64,000 bases of DNA from Acanthornis magna (GCA_036785705.1 JAWUZG010000173.1:4697001-4761000); one strand, 5' to 3'; shown: positions 1 to 13,300, counted from the stretch's first letter. Made by a program: numbers and translations. Notes: generated by a model not told the origin, from the letters alone.

Positions 1-40
1 TGGTTTGGTTTTGTTTTGGGTTTCTTTTTTCCTTTCTTCA
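1..40. repeat. T/G-rich simple sequence
   Basis: The window opens with TTTGG/TTTTG motifs running into a T-rich tract. Short open frames across it are low-complexity and are not called as genes. Similar GGTTT/GTTTT tracts recur at 9.7, 37.4 and 41.5 kb. Confidence 0.7.
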
Positions 41-3000
41 AAAAATCTGCCAGCTTTAAGTCGACAATCTGTCCAGTTTATAGAAGACAAGATATTTGGA
101 ATAAGTATCAAATTTTGGAGGACATTGCTGCAGCTTCAGGAGCAACACTGGAGAAGGACTTGTGCGTTGTTTGGGAAGTATTTGCCCTCCCTCAGCAAAG
201 CATAAGGGAAAACAAAAAAGTGCTTTTGAGAAGAAGACTTGGGAACAATAAGATTGGTATTCCCAGCAAATAAAATACAGGTAAATACAACAGCTCCATC
301 AGTAAAATGGAGTTGGTGGCAGGAGGCCTGTTTGTTTGAGGCAATGAGTTTGTATTTAAGAGAAGAGTGCTAGTAAAGCTTATCTGCAGCACTTTGCTGT
401 GAAGGGAATGGCAGCAGTCGATGTGAAATTGTATGAAAATGTATGTGAGAATTTTTAGTAAATTCTTTGGGGCATTTGCCCAAATTTAGTCACAGCTAAA
501 AATCTTTACTCCCGCTTTATTAGTTTAAAGCTGTGATGGAAACTCAAAGTGACAGCGCTGTCAACACACTGAGACATAATGCTACAGAGCCCTGTGCTTC
601 CGGGCCAGCAAACAAAACATCAGCTTCCAAGTGAAAAGGCATCAAAATAGGGGAAAAAAGCAACTGTGTGCAGTGCATTATCACCATATAATGCCATAAA
701 GTAGAACAGCACATTTACTAAGGAAAGCAGGGGCAGGAGTGCACGTGTAGGGAGATTCTGTTCATAATAGTGCCATAATCAGGAGTCTAATTTATTTATC
801 TCTAAATTTGCATGATGATGGGATTGACTATTGGTAGTAGCCTGCTCTTAGTCTGAATGACTGTAAAGAAGAAAGAACTTCCCTCTTTTATACACACATA
901 CATAAAACAAAGTGAGAAAACCATGAAGGAAAGACCTAGTGTGTACTTCTTACACACAAAAGCAAGCAAGACAAGATGAAAAGGCTTTACAATTATATTT
1001 AATGCTGTAACAGCTCTGTTCCTGCATCATAACTCCATTAAACTCAACAACTGAAAGGACACAAAGAAGCTGGGTCTCTTTCTTTTCTGCTGAAACTCGG
1101 ACCTTTCACACCTTCCAAGGCTGTTCTCAGGCAATAGTGTGTAGATTTACCTGCAGAGCAGGCAGCACCTTCAGCCTCACTTTGTGTGAAAACTCAGGAG
1201 GAAACTGCAAAATGAATGAACAGGGCCATGGTAAACATTGCATTTCCTCCTTCAATCTGCTCCAGTCAAGTCTCCACAGCAGCCTCTGTCTCTACGGTTG
1301 AAAATGTTGGTGGGAAAGAGGGTGGGGACTGGAAAAGAAATAACGCAGAATGGGCACAGCTCATGTGGCTTCATGCCAGTGGCCAAACCCCATGGGCTTT
1401 AGACTTTTCACAGGTGCACTTCAAATGGAACATTCAATGTTATTAGAGAGGGACAGTGAGTGAAAATGTTCTTAGTGACACAAACATATAAAGAGATAAC
1501 AGTATTTCTTCAAGATCTACACGGCTTCTGTAAAATTCCTCTAGTGTCGCTTGACACAGGAGGGCTTGTTAACCTGTGGTGCAAGACAGTTCTCTGGAAA
1601 TAGGAATGGAGACTTGAAATTTTTCCATTAATTTGACAAAAGACCAAATCTACTCCCATCTGAAGACACAAACCGGTTTTGCTGCCACTCACACATGCAT
1701 GGACACATACAATCTTGATCGACAACTTGATATCATAAAGTTTCCTTGTTACTGCCATTAATATGTGACTATTTTTACTACTGCAGATAACTACTCTATT
1801 TTTAATAATTCTGCAAGAAAGACCTTTAAAAAAGACCAAGGTACTGAACTAAGAGATTAAAAAACCCCACAGAACAGCACAGAAGAGGAGAGCACAATTA
1901 AAGAGCTTTAAGACTAAATGGAAGCGCTAATCTGTGTATATTGGGAGAATTACAGCCACAGAATAAGTTGTCATACAGAGCACTAAATATGCCAAATCCC
2001 TGGCATTACAGCATCACTATTATGAAATACCTGCAGTCCCCTGGTGAGATGCCAGAAGGAAAAGGGGAGGACTCTGTTTACTTCGTGCACCTTCTCCCTC
2101 AATGACAAAAGGTAAGGCAATAAAACCCCACCATTGGCGTCACCGCATCTGCTATAAGCATCTTACAGCACAGTCAACAAAGTGATGTCATCTTTTCCTG
2201 CCCTCCTCTTACAAAGAATACATTAACCAACTGTGGAGATTACACTTCAGAAACCTGGTGACCAGCACATTCTATAAAACCCAATGTTTTCTTCCTGTGA
2301 ATAAAGGAAAACAGCAACCGTCATGAAAGTGAATTACACCGCAATCCTACTGAGGGTGCATTATGAAGATTTTCTCCTAAACTTCTTTGCTCCTCACTGG
2401 TAAGGAAAGTGAAGAAAAATCTACAGATGTAGCTTATATATCCAAAAATATAGACTGACACTTTATTTAAAAATAAACGTTCTGTTGTATGATTTCTGAA
2501 AGAAAGTCTAACCAAAAAGGATCATCTCAGTTTTCCAAAATTGAACCAATTCTTGTGGCAGGTACAAAGATTAGAAAATTTTGAGAATGCTAGTGATGAA
2601 CAAGGCCATGTAGACTATCAACAGCCCAATTGCTATGGTGTCTGGGATTATTTGCCATAGTGTGTGTTCAGAAATTTTAGTGATTTTACATGACACAAGA
2701 CTTTTGCTTGTAATATAATATCACACTTTTTCTGCCTCCATGTTTTATGTTCTTTACATAATTTTCCACAGCTGACTAGTTAAACATAAAGAAAATGGCA
2801 TTACTACCGAGCTGCACTGTGAAACCAAAGTATGAAAAAGTTGAATTTCAGCTCTGAGCTTTCTCTGTTCATCCTTATTCATGGCTCAAATTGGCACTGT
2901 TATTTGAGAAGTAAACCTTATTACAAACACCAACACTTCCCTTCTTCCAGAGGTCATCTTAAACCTGGCCTACAGATCTTCATGATAGACATGAAGGTAA

Positions 3001-6000
3001 CGTCAATTAAGAGAGTTAAGATATCCTTAGAGTTTTACTAGTGCACACAAATTGAGGATGTAGTTGTACAATTTTTCAAGCAAGGTGTCTGCAAATTAAT
3101 TTAATGAGAGTCATGACTAAATAATGTCATGGAGCCTCCAGCATCTTAATAGGAGTACTTAATGACATCAAGACTTGATTTTCACTGTTTTACTTAGAAT
3201 TTTTTAGGGATATGCAACACTGTTTTTCCTTATCTGACATTCCTATGTCTATAATAGTAATTAAATAAACATAATTTATCATTACAGGAATTTTCAAAAC
3301 CACACAAAATATAAAGCACTCCAAAAGACTTCAGGGCTTTTGCTGATTCCATCCTTACACACTTTTCATATCATCTTCAAGGACTGATCAATATTCTAGC
3401 ATGGAATTCACCTCACTAAGGAACAAACATCCAAAGATCTGATATTTGAACTAGCAGCCTGGTCTCCCTTCACAGAAACATTGCCAATTTCAAAAGGAAT
3501 TGAGACATTTTACATTGATCTGACATTAGGAAGTAGACCTACCCCTCGTTATAGGCTGAGGATGAAGATTAGCCTATCACAAGCCTGGGCTCAGGACTGG
3601 ATTTTGAGGATGGGGTGGCTTGATTAATAAACCTCATTCATTCAATTTAGAATGATTCACAAAAGCATAACTGTTTTCCTTTTTTTCTTTTCTCCCACAT
3701 TCAGCACAAGACATGTTAGCACCTTTCAGTGCTTTAGAAGAAAATATGTCTTTGACACAAAAGATTCAAAGCCTTTGAGCTTCTGTGCCACAGGAAGAGA
3801 GAAGCTAAGCTCAAAAACCCTGCTGATGTCCCACGATCTGGCAATAGCACAGTATTTGTTAGCTGATGTTAAGAAGTGGACTTCATCCCACATTAGAAAG
3901 GAGAAATAACTCTACACTGTGTGCTAAACTGACCTGAGGGAAAATTCCTATTAGCAGGATATAAAACCAGGAAGTCTACTTGTATTATAAAAACAGAGTA
4001 ATGTAACTTGATCCAGGGGCAGTGTTTGTTCACACAGCTCACAGGACAATGAGGCCTTATTCCTCATTGTGGCATCATTGCTGTAATGAAAGTAAGAAAT
4101 AAGTGCAATAAAAACACCCCAAAAGGCAGAATAACGCCTGCCTTAAAACTCATAAGATTAATAAAGCAAGGATTGATTTCAGGAAAGGAAATTAACCTGC
4201 TGAGCAAAATACAGTAAGCTCTGACACAGAAAGCACTCCCTAAGATCCCCATGGTAGTTTTGCTTGAGTAGGGAATGTTGGGCTCAGGATGTGAGTGAAT
4301 ACTGAGACTGTGCTATATAGCTGGCAAGGTTTCAGCACAAAACAACGCTCTGCAGGGAGAAGAAATGGAGGGAAAGAACAGCATTCTGGTTCCCTGGACA
4401 GTAGACCTGAATCCCCAGCAGGTAAAAAGCAGGAGATGACAGAGGAAGGACAAACACACAGGAGTGGCATGGGATCTGTGGCAGTGTGTGAGAGGATTGC
4501 AGACTGCATTCAGTTACACCGCGCTAAAAAGGATATGTGCAGTAATTGTCACTGTGCACAAATGGTGCCGTCCATCTCAAAGTCTTTCAGTGCTTAGGAT
4601 ACCCATTTGGTGAGTCCTCAAGAGTTTCTGGTGTTCCAGCAGCTGCTTCAGCTAGGACAGCAGCATCACTCTAAGGAAGCAGCAGCTCTACACGAGCAGA
4701 ACTTCAGGAGGCTTAGCAGAGCCCATAGCAAAAAACCCAAAAGACTTCCTATTGCCACCTGGACTCTGAAGGTGATTACAGTTGCACTGCAGAGCTAAGA
4801 GCTCACATTCCTTGTGAAAGCCCTTTCATCATGATTGCTAAGTGCTGCACGTAGTTCATCCTGCTCCTTAGTGAGGTTTACTGGCTGAGGCTCAGCATTT
4901 TATTAACATTGCTATGTGGCCTGCTGACTGGAGCAATATTGTGTCTGGACAGGTCAGCATGTGCCTGGCTCCATGAACAGGAGTGTTTCTAAATGCCTAA
5001 ATCACATTAATTGTATTTTGGGTACAAATATGCTGGTTTGGATCTAGCTGTAAATAGATAGCTCAAGGTTACATGCTAAGCCGAAGCTGAGAATTGTCTT
5101 CCCCCTCTCCATGTCCAGCCCTAGGCTATACTCTGATCTGTTAGTAGGTTATGCATATTCATGTTTTCATAGCCTCAGGAACCAGGACCTTGTACAAGGC
5201 CTCAGACACAGACAAAAGTCTTCTCTTGGTGGAAAGCAACATAAAGCGATAGAGCAGAAAGGCAGACCATATGCTAAAGAGAGGATGAAGCCAAGGGAGG
5301 CTCCCAGACATCTCTTAAGGACCTCCAGTGAGCTTGAAAGCTGTTTCTTCTGCAGATCTTCTTGCCTGCAGATATGCTGTTTGCCCTTTGAAGGGTGAAT
5401 TCTCCCTCCAGCACAGAAAACCTGGTGGTATGGGGAAGGTATGACTTTCCTCTCTCCTTGCAGCACCTTTGTTCCATCTGTAATCCAGTGGGGCTGTGCT
5501 CCCTCCAGGCTATAAAACTGCCACTTTAGGATTCTGAAAGGGCCCTACTTCCACTCAAAGCATCTCCCTTGAGCATATGTTGAAGCACCACGTAAAAAGA
5601 CTAAGCTCTACATACATGTAGCCCCACAGTCTTAATGTAATTGGCAACCCAATTATTTAGTTGGATTTCTCTCCCTTCTCTTCTTCACAGACATTAATTC
5701 GTACCTTTGGATTTTTCATACTAACGTAACAGCATCAAGCACAACACAGTGGATTCATTATCTGAGCCCCCAACACAAATTTCGTTCATCAAAACACCAG
5801 CTAAAGAGTACATGTCCAATCCTCTTAAATTACACTGGAAACCTTAATGGAGGTGTCATTCACCTCTACTATTATTATAATGATACCACAAGAGACATGT
5901 ACACTTTAAAAATTAAGGTCTGTATATTCCTATCCATAGTAAATTCTGCCTGTATACAGGCTTTAATATGCAAATAGAAAATTATTAATCAAACCTTTAC

Positions 6001-6805
6001 AAAACAAGGTGAAAGAGTGTTTCCTTTTCCTTCAATGCATTGCTTTGGCAACATAAAACAACTTTCAGAAGACATATTTTTGATTCTGAAAACTTTCCAA
6101 GCACTTGTGCACAGAAACAAACAGGCTACATGCACCTTTGATAGTTAGTACGGAGTTTCCCAGTTTAATTTCTTCACCAAAAAGGAACATGAAATCCTAA
6201 ATATCTTCTTCAGAGACTGACCAGATCTCCACAAAGCTTGCCAAGTTTTGGTACATAATACTGTTGCAGCTAGAGTTGACTAATTTGGACTCAGTTTGAT
6301 AAATCTTTTAAAGTAGGACTGATTCTCTGCTGGATGAAGTTATGGATGTCATGATGATGTATGATGGAAACAATATCTTCAGTGAGTTTGCACCATTCTC
6401 ATTAGAGGATTGCCAAAACCTACAGATAACAGAGCCAACTCATAAACCAGCACCACCTTTGCTGTTCTGATACTACAAAGACACTCTGGCAGCCCTTGTG
6501 TGGTGCAAGGATCAGACACAACAAATACCAACGGAGGTTGCTTTAAAACAGAATCAATCTGTTTTTCATCTTAGTCTTGCAGTTTTCCTCTCAGATTATT
6601 CACACAATTGTCCAGCATTGTCACACTGAGCATAATTCACTCATCCTGAGGACTATAAAGTGCAACTGGGGAAAATCGACTGACAGTGATTCATGTAAGG
6701 AAACCAGTGTATGTGATACAAATGTACTTGAGGGGTATCCAGTTGATTATCTTTGTTGGCTTCACTTTCCTTTTCTGATTGAACAGTCCAGACAGATGTT
6801 CTTTA
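41..6805. other. AT-rich non-coding DNA, no gene seen
   Basis: No reading frame longer than about 110 codons occurs, and none of the short frames has a recognisable domain, repeated hydrophobic pattern or convincing splice-site pair. CpG is scarce. A POU octamer ATGCAAAT occurs at 5968-5975 in an AT-rich setting. The stretch is probably intergenic or intronic. No RNA gene was recognised. Confidence 0.6.
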
Positions 6806-6810
6806 TACCC

Positions 6811-6827
6811 TTTTTTTTTTTTTTTTT
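6811..6827. repeat. Poly-T tract (T17)
   Basis: An uninterrupted run of 17 T. No CR1 or SINE body is recognised beside it, so it is treated as a simple homopolymer tract. Confidence 0.85.
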
Positions 6828-8300
6828 CATGTAGGACCAAACCAAATCCATTCAAAATCCTATATATTTTGTAAACTGAGGCATCATCAGCAACACCTGT
6901 ATACTGCAAACCCACTCAGGAAAATCCAAGCAAAATATAACAGCCACATTCCTCCCCTGAAATAATCAGAAGAATCCTGGTCATGGAGAGTCAAAGAAGT
7001 GATTTTGGATCAGGAGACACAATAATTACCCAGAAACAGGAGAAAAAAAATTGACCTGAACAATTATTTTTGTACAGAGAATTATCACTCTCTATAGAAA
7101 CAAAACACATACAAAGTAGAATTAGGAGGTCCATTAGTTGCTTTTATTTATTTTAGGGATCAGAGGACCTGAGAACTAGGAAATTCTATTTTCTTTGCTG
7201 ATTTCTGACATCTCCCTAAGCCCCAGGGATGCTGCTCACAGGGAGAACCAAAGTCTGTATTAAGTGTCTTGGACAACACATCCCATTTATATGCTCCAAA
7301 TAGCAAGGAAACAGCATTGTAATTTCTTCCCTCCAAGCATCATGATGTTGTGGCTGGTGAAGGGTGCTGAGTGCTGGATGTGGAAAGAGTTAATACAGAT
7401 TCCTGAAGGAAATAGGTAGCTATGTTTCCAGCACCAGAAGAGTGAAACAGTCTTTATTCTCTCTGTGACCCTGCACTGCCAGCTGCAAGCCTTTCACAGG
7501 CACAGGTTATTACATGGCACTTGAGGAATGCAATAGCTCCCCTCCATTATTCTGATGAGGTTTTTTGTATTTTCCTTTTTTTTTCCGAGAGCACTGTGTC
7601 TTTCCCTGGGAATAAGTCACCAGGAGGGAGCTTTTTAATCTGTCACTCAGGGACTCATATAAGCAAGTACCTGTATAACAGGGTTTGTGGGATCTGGGGA
7701 AGATTGAGTTCTTCAGTCAAGACTTGAAGGTGTGACCTCCTGATTTAGAAGACAGAGTGCTACTTCTGGAGTTTACCACTTCCACCATCCTCCCCATCTG
7801 TTTTTGTCAAGCTCAAGAATTGTGCTGCCAGTGGAAAAGGCTGCAGTTCTTAATGAAATCAGAAGTGCTGGGAATTAAATCTGTGCTTTCTGAAAGATCA
7901 TCAGCACTCTGTTTTAACCCCTTTTTCTTTCCTTTTTGTTTTTCCAGATTCCTTTCTTTCTCTGTTAAAAACTTTCAGACAATTGCTTTTCTTCTTTTTT
8001 GTAATTCATTTGCATTATTTGTTTACAAGGATGATCATTACTATTCCAAGATTTTTTTTATTGCTGTTCTTTGTAATAATGTCAGACAAAAGTGTAAAAC
8101 AAACAAGCAGACAGACACATAGCTCAAGACAAAATTCAGTAAACCACAGGAGACAACTATGGAGAAAAGATACAAATACTGATTCTATAGGAGCAAATCT
8201 GAAAAACCAATGGAAGTGTAAGCATTAAATTTTCAGGTGATAAAGAGTGATTTGAATCCACATAAAAGGATTTGCTCAATTTACTTCTAGGCTTACTTCC
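6828..8300. other. Non-coding DNA between poly-T and LTR
   Basis: Ordinary AT-rich sequence with T-rich patches near 7565-7585 and 7918-8000. The 121-codon plus-strand frame at 7757-8122 owes its length to these T-rich codons (Phe, Leu, Cys) and shows no domain. No gene is called. Confidence 0.55.
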
Positions 8301-8305
8301 AGCTG
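8301..8305. repeat. Left 5-bp target site duplication (AGCTG)
   Basis: AGCTG lies immediately before the TG that opens the LTR-like block. The same five bases follow its terminal CA at 9372-9376. A 5-bp duplication fits ERVL-type insertion and dates to the integration event. Confidence 0.75.
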
Positions 8306-9371
8306 TGTGGTAAGATGACCCTGACTGGGCACAGGGTTCCCACCAAAGCCACTCTGTCCCTTCCCTCCTCAGCTGGGCAGGAGAGTGAAAATATAACAAA
8401 AGGCTCGTGGATGCAGATAAGGACAGGGAGAGGTCACTCACCAGTTAACAACATGGGCAAAATGCACTCATCTTGGGGAAATTAGTTCAATTTATTTCCA
8501 AGAAAATCAGAGTAGGGTAATGGGAATAAAACCCAATTCCTAAAACAACCCCCTCTCCCTTGCCCCCTCCTCCCTCTTTCTTGACTCAAATTTACTCCCT
8601 CCTTTCTCGACCTCCCAATGTCCAGCAGCACAAGGGGACAGGGGATGGGGCTGTGGTCCATAAATCATACTCTTCTGCTGCTTCCTCTTCAGGTTCTGGA
8701 CTCCTCATCCCCTTCCCTTGCTCCAGCATGGGGTCCTTTCCATGGAGACAGACTTCCATGGACTGCTCCATTGTGGCTCTGTCCCACAGGGTCACTCTTT
8801 CAGAAGTTGCGCCAGCACAGATCTCTTCCACAGGGTCAGTCCTCCAGGAAAAGACATTCCATGTGGGTCCCCCACCAGGCCACAGATCCTGCCAGGACTG
8901 TTCCAGCAGGGGATTCCCATGGGGTCACAGCCTCCTTTGAGCATCCCCCTGCCCCAGCCTGGGCTCCTGCAGGGCTGCAGGTGGATCTCTGCTCCCCCGT
9001 GCCCTCCCTGGGCTGCAGGGGCACAGCTGCCTCACCATGGGCTGCACCAGGGGCTGCAGGGGAATCTCAGCTCCAGAGCCTGGAGCAGCTCCTGCCCCTC
9101 CTCCTGCACTGCCCTGGCTGTCTGCAGGGCTGTTCCTCACACATGATATCACTCCTCGTTCCTGCTGCAGTTGCTCCTGTGCAGGTTCCCCCCCCGCCCT
9201 TTCTCATATCTGTTATACCAGAGGTGTTACCACTGCCACTGACAGGTTGGTCCACTCTGGATCGAGCTGGCATTGGCTCTGCTGGACAAGGGGGAAGCTT
9301 CCAGCAGCTTCTCGCAGAAACCACCCCTGTAACCCCACACTACCAAAATCTTGCCATGCAAAAGCAATACA
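8306..9371 (-). mobile_element. Solo LTR of an avian endogenous retrovirus (1066 bp)
   Basis: The block begins TG and ends CA on the plus strand and has 5-bp direct repeats AGCTG on both sides. It is GC-rich compared with its surroundings. Read on the minus strand it starts TGTATTGCTTTTGCATGG, matching my memory of an LTR family abundant in passerine genomes. It carries a GCCAAT box (complement of 9272-9277) and, toward its 3' end, an AATAAA poly(A) signal (complement of 8491-8496). No gag, pol or env sequence flanks it, so it is a solo LTR left by recombination between two LTRs. The 5-bp duplication suggests ERVL-like class III; I do not assign a family name. Open frames of 254 and 142 codons inside it reflect GC richness and are not genes. 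Confidence 0.85.
8712..9065 (-). repeat. Degenerate tandem subrepeats inside the LTR
   Basis: The core of the LTR repeats a loose unit built from CTCC-AGC-ATGGGG-TCC-CATGG-style words, for example near 8719, 8812, 8905, 8960 and 9030. Copies are diverged and spaced irregularly by roughly 40-60 bp. Such subrepeats are typical of the U3 part of this LTR family and may hold repeated factor-binding sites; that role is inference. Confidence 0.5.
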
Positions 9372-9376
9372 AGCTG
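9372..9376. repeat. Right 5-bp target site duplication (AGCTG)
   Basis: This exact copy of 8301-8305 follows the terminal CA of the LTR and fixes the right boundary of the insertion. Confidence 0.75.
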
Positions 9377-9600
9377 AAATAACAGCATGAAAACTGGGGC
9401 TCCAGACTTTGTAACTGAGAATACAAAGAGCCATAGCCTCAACATTCATCACCTGCCATGGCAGTACACCTGTCTACAGAACCTGAAGCATTTGCTATAA
9501 TTCTTCATTGAGGCAGTTAAAAATTCTTTTCAAAGATGTTTGTCCTTTCGATTATCCTCTTCTCTTTTTCCTTAGAGAAAAAGAGTATCATTAGTATCAT
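9377..9600. other. Short non-coding flank
   Basis: Unique-looking AT-rich sequence between the LTR and a T-rich tract. No feature is recognised. Confidence 0.5.
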
Positions 9601-9614
9601 TTGATCTTAGTATC

Positions 9615-9786
9615 ATTTTCCTTTCTTTTTTTTTTTCTTTTTTATCCTTTTTTTTTTTGATTGTTGCTGTTTGTGTTTTTTGGTTTGGTTTTCTTTATTG
9701 TTTTTTTTTTCTGTTCTGTATTTTTGTTAATTTGTTTGTGGGTTTGTTTGTTTGTTTTGTTGTTGTTGGTTTTGTTTTTGTTTTAA
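9615..9786. repeat. T-rich and (TTTG)n low-complexity tract
   Basis: Runs of T interrupted by single C or G, followed by TTTG/GTTTG repeats. This composition recurs through the window and explains several short Phe/Leu/Val-rich open frames. Confidence 0.85.
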
Positions 9787-10256
9787 TTAAGAGAAAGCAG
9801 ATAATACCATAGCTGCACCCAACACTGAGGAGTCAGAGATGTTGTCCTGTGGACAGAGCATAGGACAGACAATTAAATTTGTCTTCCTGTCTTTCCTAAT
9901 TCTCTTCTGTGTGGCTTCAGGCAACTATCTTCCCTATCATTCAATTCCTCTATCTCTGAAATAATAAATGATCATGAACATCTTTGTAATATTTATTGAT
10001 ATTAAGATTTATTGTGAATCTGCTCTTTGAGTGTTATTATTGTGTTCATTATTGTTAATAGTATTGTTATTATTCTTATTATTATGCTTCTGTGCTGGTG
10101 AGAACAGCTTAAAGCATATACCACTGTGCTGGGATCTACATCTTGCAATGGAAAAACTAGCCTGAAAGATAACCTTGCCACTAACAAGGTAAAAATTAGA
10201 GCACCAAGCAACTCAATAGGCTGCCTCACTGATAACTAGGCTTTCAAATACCCTGA

Positions 10257-10351
10257 GCCAGATTCTGTTCTCAGTAAGATGAGTGAAAATCTGAGGGGTC
10301 CTGCTGAGGTCCACAGAACTACAGGGAAATTACTGAAAATCAGAATTTGGC
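10257..10351. mobile_element. MITE-like palindromic relic (about 95 bp)
   Basis: The left end GCCAGATTCTG (10257-10267) is the near-perfect inverse of the right end CAGAATTTGGC (10341-10351; one mismatch). The interior also shows decayed inverse symmetry. It resembles a short palindromic element common in turtles and crocodilians and seen at low copy in birds, with CCAGATTCTG/CAGAATCTGG ends and a centre resembling CTCCATTGACTTCAATGG. The element is non-autonomous and encodes nothing. The family name is not assigned. Confidence 0.65.
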
Positions 10352-13300
10352 CCTGTGGTACTTAAAATAAACGTGCTCACTCTGAAGGGCCTGATATGTG
10401 TTGGTGCTCAGTGTGCTACACAGGGAGGGAAAAACAACAGAGACACACACATGCTAATTAAAACTGCAGATGTGACTTGGTGGCTAGATTAAATAACACC
10501 TCTGGAAAGAGGGAGAGCTGCCAGATATAAAAGCAGAAAGCTCCTCAATTAAATTTCTCAAAGGGCTGTTGCTGATCTAATTTCTCCTGATTCCTAGAAG
10601 CAGAACTGATAACCCTCTTTTTCTGGATGATGTCTGTCAGTTAAATACTGACCCATACCTACTCCCAAGTGCACTTCGAGTTTTTCTCCACACATTTTGC
10701 CCAGGTGGACATTTAGAAAGATTTCTTACACATCCCTATTTTCTCCTATTTGGGTGAAAACATAGCATGCAGGTCACATGTGGAATTGTGGCTACCAGAA
10801 CAGTTCGTTTTCTGCCCTTTTTAGTTGCAGAGTGAGTGTGGAAAGCCAGTGTTACAGACAGGACAAGAGTCATCAATGCACATGGAAAACACAGGGGTCA
10901 TGTCTATGTATGCTATAGTCAGATCTTCACATTGTTTCTAATCTCACAAGCAGAATCAGTCCTATTTCCACTAGACCTGGTTAGTTGGCTTGCAAGGGAT
11001 TTACAGAGCCACAAAAAATGCATGAAAGTTTTCTTTTGGGTTATGGCAGCCGCTGAGGACTTTAAAAATTCACATCATTGCTAAGGAAGAAAAGAAACAG
11101 CATGCCAAAAACTCTGCAAATGGAAAACTGAAAATAAAATAAAGCTAAGCCTCTCAGCCTGGCTTATCATTGCTGGAGACAATGTCTCCTGTGGCTGCTA
11201 TTCCTACAACAGCTGCTGTGTGGCATTGCTCCCCTTCAGATGGAAAGGAAACAGTGCTCAACACAGTGAGTCAACAGCGCTGGCTGTAGCGCTTTTCTTG
11301 CAGACAGCCCTATTCCCTGTCCTCGTAACAAACTATTCTAATTGTTATGTTGACTATTATGGATAAAATTGCAATGCTCTGCTTTTCAATTTTTTTTTTC
11401 TTTTTCTTTTTTTTTCTTGTATTTCTATAAAGCTATAGGGAGGGGGGAAAAAGTGCCTTTTACAAATTATTTTTAATGGAAAAAAAAAAGAAATGCCTTG
11501 AAAAATAATCTGCTGGCTATAAAATCTATTATGAAATATATTTCAATTAAAAGGCTACATAATTTATATGCATAAGCTTTTCTTCTGTCAAGTTTATATT
11601 TTTGTTGTCTTGTCATAATGCCCTGAAGTAAGTACTTTTGAATTTTAAACTTTAGCATTTATCTTAGCAATCATGCTGTGAAGATAAATATCCCTTGAGG
11701 AAGATACACAATTGGATCTTGTATACTAGTAAGTTAGGCTTTGTACCAGTTATTACTGCACTAGGAAGCATGGGGGTTCAATAACAACCATTAGCATTTA
11801 GAGATACTCTGTTTATGTTCAGTGTATAGTACGTGCACCAGTTAATTAAAGCCATGCAATGGTTGTGATCCCGAAGCTCAGCTCTGGGATCCTTGGAAAA
11901 CATTTGGGTGGCATAAAAGGTTTGTAAATGAGTTTAAAATGTTCATTAAAATTTCCCCTGGTGCTAAACTTTCTGTAGGGGTCTTTTTCTCAGGTCTCTT
12001 CTATCTAGCACAGGGGTTATGGAAGCAGAATGCCTGACAGCTCCTGTGGTAAAGGAATACTTTCCAGCAGCAGCAGCAGCTCCTGAAATGGAGGGCACAC
12101 TTCATCTTTTCAACAGTTTAAATGGTTCCTGCACCCCTTTGCATGGTCAGTGTGAGCCAAAAGGGTTCACTGGAAAATCACCTTTTTTTTTTTTCTTTTT
12201 TTTTTTTTTGTGAACAGGATACTGTTCAGCTGGCTCCGTTCTTCGATCAGGTTTTGCACACTAGCCATGTAGAAATGCTTGGGGCCAGCACAACAAGGGA
12301 ACAGATTGAGAAGAAAATGCCTTGGGACAACAGAAAGGTGAGGACAGTCACACAAGTGAGTATTCAGCTGTCATACACCTTAGTTTCAGGATGGTAATTA
12401 TGTTAGGTGTTTAACTTAAGTAGGAATGTGGTCACCTTTAAGCTAATCTAAGACTGCACTGTTATGAAAGCAGACAGCTATCCTCTGTGACACTGCACCA
12501 GCACTCATATGGCCTTGTGGTTAGCCAGACCTTACTGAAAAATCCAGGAAAAAAATGATTAGAAAATGTGCTAGTACTGGCACAGGGAGGAGGTATTAAT
12601 GCAGAGCTGGGAATTGAGTAAAATATGTGTTTATGCTTTCCTGATACCTGCGAAGATGTAGAAGAGCTGAAACTGATGGTGATGCTGCCCCTGTAGACTT
12701 CCTCTAGGCTGGCCTTTGAAGGAGTCTTTTTCACTTTGCTGACCACTGAAAAAATATATGGCCACTAGACCACCAAAGTAAACATTAAGTTTGTCTTTAA
12801 AAATTAAAATTTGAAGCAATAAGAGCCTCTGAGCCAATGCACAGGGTCTTAGAAAGAAACCTGATTTCCCAGTGCATGACTCATACCATTCCCTCAAAGA
12901 GGGTCTCTGCTGAGAGTGGTCCTGAAGCTTCTTTGACTTATGTGGGAGCAATCTGTCCCCCTAATTTCGAGAGAGAGACCGTGACTAATGAGAAGATAAC
13001 CCCTCAGCAGGTGAGCCACAAGCTGGTCCCAGTCTCTCCCTGCTGGCTGCTCTCCCTCCCACTTTGCCTGCCAGCCTGCACGGAGTCACTGCGGTGGTTA
13101 TTTATCTCTACAGTGAGGACTTGCTTTCAGGCATAGTCTTATTGATTTCAGTGTTGGCTATACTGCTTGTTTTGTAACCTGAACAACTTATACTCTTCTC
13201 TGCCAAGTTGCATGAAAGCCAAGCAGGTATCAGGACCCCATAACATTTCAGAGAGTGTTACAACCTTTGTCCTGTGCTGTTATTGCCTTTAGGCTTCATA

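Noticed and set aside
4240..5477. Cluster of 85-100 codon frames on both strands
   Set aside because: They overlap each other antisense, lack domains and have no consistent splice sites.
8618..9382. 254-codon plus-strand open frame, and 142-, 126- and 117-codon frames nearby
   Set aside because: All lie within the solo LTR and its subrepeats. GC richness removes stop codons on both strands, and no domain is seen.
12837..13136. 99-codon frame ending near a CAG|GTGAGC donor-like site, with a possible acceptor at 12870
   Set aside because: The acceptor has a weak pyrimidine tract, and the translation shows no domain.
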